Part shown: positions 62,591 through 64,000 of the stretch, one piece after another
Position numbering within the stretch: the stretch's first letter is position 1
Layout of the letters: every line of letters starts with the position of its first letter
DNA from: Cyanoderma ruficeps
Taxonomy: Eukaryota > Chordata > Aves > Passeriformes > Timaliidae
Direction: 5' to 3'
Length of the DNA stretch: 64,000 bases
NCBI GenBank assembly: GCA_008694505.1
Contig: VZDJ01006585.1
Span: forward strand, 11,736,944-11,800,943
Translations under genes and position numbers: made by a program
The notes under the pieces: generated by a model
Databases searched by the model: none
Seen by the model: the letters and a program-made list of their open reading frames with translations, nothing else
What the model was told of the DNA's origin: nothing

Positions 62591-64000
62591 CAAAACCTCC
62601 ATACCTGGAGTGTAAGTTGGAGAGTATTTGAGTAGCTGTTAATCAAATATTCACGGTTAAGTAAAAGAAGTTGTTCATTGCAAAAAGAAAATCAAAACTG
62701 AAGCCACATGGGAGAGAGAAAGGGAGCATGTTTGAAACAGAGAAAAAGAACCAAAGGAGGAGAACACTCTACATGTTAAAAAGTCTCAGAGATCTGCCAC
62801 ATGACGCATAGGCACTGGTGAGTGAGATGTTCCTTCAATGTACAGCTCCACCAGTTTTCACTGGCTTTGACAAAACTTCACATCGTATATCTCAGCCTGT
62901 TGTGAAATCCTGAGTTGCATTCCCCGTTATTTTTTGCCCTCAACAGAGGGCAAAGGCATTCCATTTCCTAGCTTTCTATGCCTCTTTGTCCATAGGTGAT
63001 TCCTTACAGTCACAACATTTATAATTTAAATGAGAAGACTCAAGTTTGTTTCTCTATTGCAGAGCAAATTTTTGAGCCCCACTAAGAACTCTTTTTTTTT
63101 CCAAATCAGCCATGTTTCTCATAGATAGAATAATTCCATGAGCTTCTTGGCATTAGTTTTTAGGGCACAGGCAGCATTATCATGCCAGGAAGCAATGTAT
63201 GTTACAAAAAAAGGCCACCATTCACTGTGTCACTAGGTCACAAGTGCTCCTCTATCTGGAAAGCTCAATGAATTTAGGTGTACTATTTCATTTTTTTTTC
63301 TGCACTTTTCCTAGTGCACTTTCCTTCACATTCATCAGCAACCAGTCCTAAGAGGTCCCCGTGCTGCCCCACAGAAGAAACACACTCCTGCTCTTTCTTC
63401 ACCTCTTATAGAAGCGGCTGAAAATGTACCAAGCAGAGCTGGTGAAATGCTCAGCACCACAGTGTCAGTCCAGTAGGACACCTGGATCCAGGCTCATATC
63501 ATCAGCCTTCTCCTTCAGGGGACACACTGGCAAGGGGACACAAGCAGATTGTCACAACAGTCCACAATGCTCTCTACGTAGTGGGAACCCTCTTCATGTA
63601 ATACAAGGTATACACACACACACATGAGCATGTTTGACAATGGCTACATATTTGTGTACAAATATTTATGAAATATTTTCATTTCTAGAGAAAGAAAAGT
63701 TACATTCGGCTGGCTCATAATGTGTTCTGCTCTCACATTGCTCTAAATCTTAATGACCAAGGTCAAGAATAACGGCGTATATGTTCATATATTTTGGCAG
63801 TACAAATAGAATAAAATCACAGAATATGATTTATGTTTAAATTTTAAATGGGAATTTTAGATATGATTTTATATGTGAACAATGATACAATTTCTTTTAC
63901 TGAAGATAAAAATCAAAAAAACCTGTCAGCTTTGTTCTTTGTCTGTATATTTTTAAAAGCCTCTGCAAAACCACCCTGACAAGATTCACTTCTCACACAG
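62591..64000. other. No gene seen
   Basis: AT-rich to mixed sequence with a (CA)n tract at about 63609-63625. A 67-codon open frame at 63424-63627 has no exon signals or recognisable motif. Confidence 0.55.

Noticed and set aside
62030..62635. Several long open frames on both strands
   Set aside because: They run through the N gap and the A/C-rich tract, so they are composition artefacts rather than genes.

Overview
The window reads as non-coding DNA from a bird. It is AT-rich, has no long open reading frames, and almost every open frame is short and looks like chance. The organism call rests on the repeats. There are CR1 LINE 3' ends with the typical avian tail (59909-60250 on +, 51814-52365 on -, a fragment near 37245 on -). 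There is an older CR1 relic at about 17560-19140. Several LTR-retrovirus pieces resemble avian ERVL/ERVK-type LTRs, including one at 42693-43249 (-) and one ending at 32134 (+). A few ancient MIR-like SINEs are also present. The species cannot be named from this. The six runs or single bases of N all sit in or beside A/T homopolymers and look like assembly artefacts.

Layout. 1-12.9 kb: unique AT-rich sequence with microsatellites, one N artefact and a weak MIR match. 12.9-13.2 kb: a short LTR-like block, followed by a strong hairpin at 13786-13825. 17.0-19.1 kb: A-rich repeat, assembly gap, then the eroded CR1. 19.1-28.0 kb: nothing recognisable. 28.1-28.8 kb: an LTR-like block. 29.17-29.52 kb (-): a weak, stop-riddled coding-like segment. 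31.3-32.1 kb: the 3' part of an ERVL-like element. 36-38 kb: a CR1 scrap and a MIR. 42.2-43.25 kb (-): a GC-rich LTR plus probable leader sequence. 43.3-51.8 kb: nothing recognisable. 51.8-52.4 kb: CR1.

The best hint of a host gene is a set of exon-like blocks on the + strand between 53.2 and 59.5 kb. The strongest are 55168-55339 (open throughout, good splice sites) and 57708-57908 (good splice sites, compatible phase 0 junction, one in-frame TGA). I do not recognise the protein. The blocks could be exons of a gene extending outside the window, a decaying pseudogene, or chance. The rest is best described as intergenic or intronic. I saw no tRNA, rRNA, CRISPR array or complete gene, and no clear novel system.
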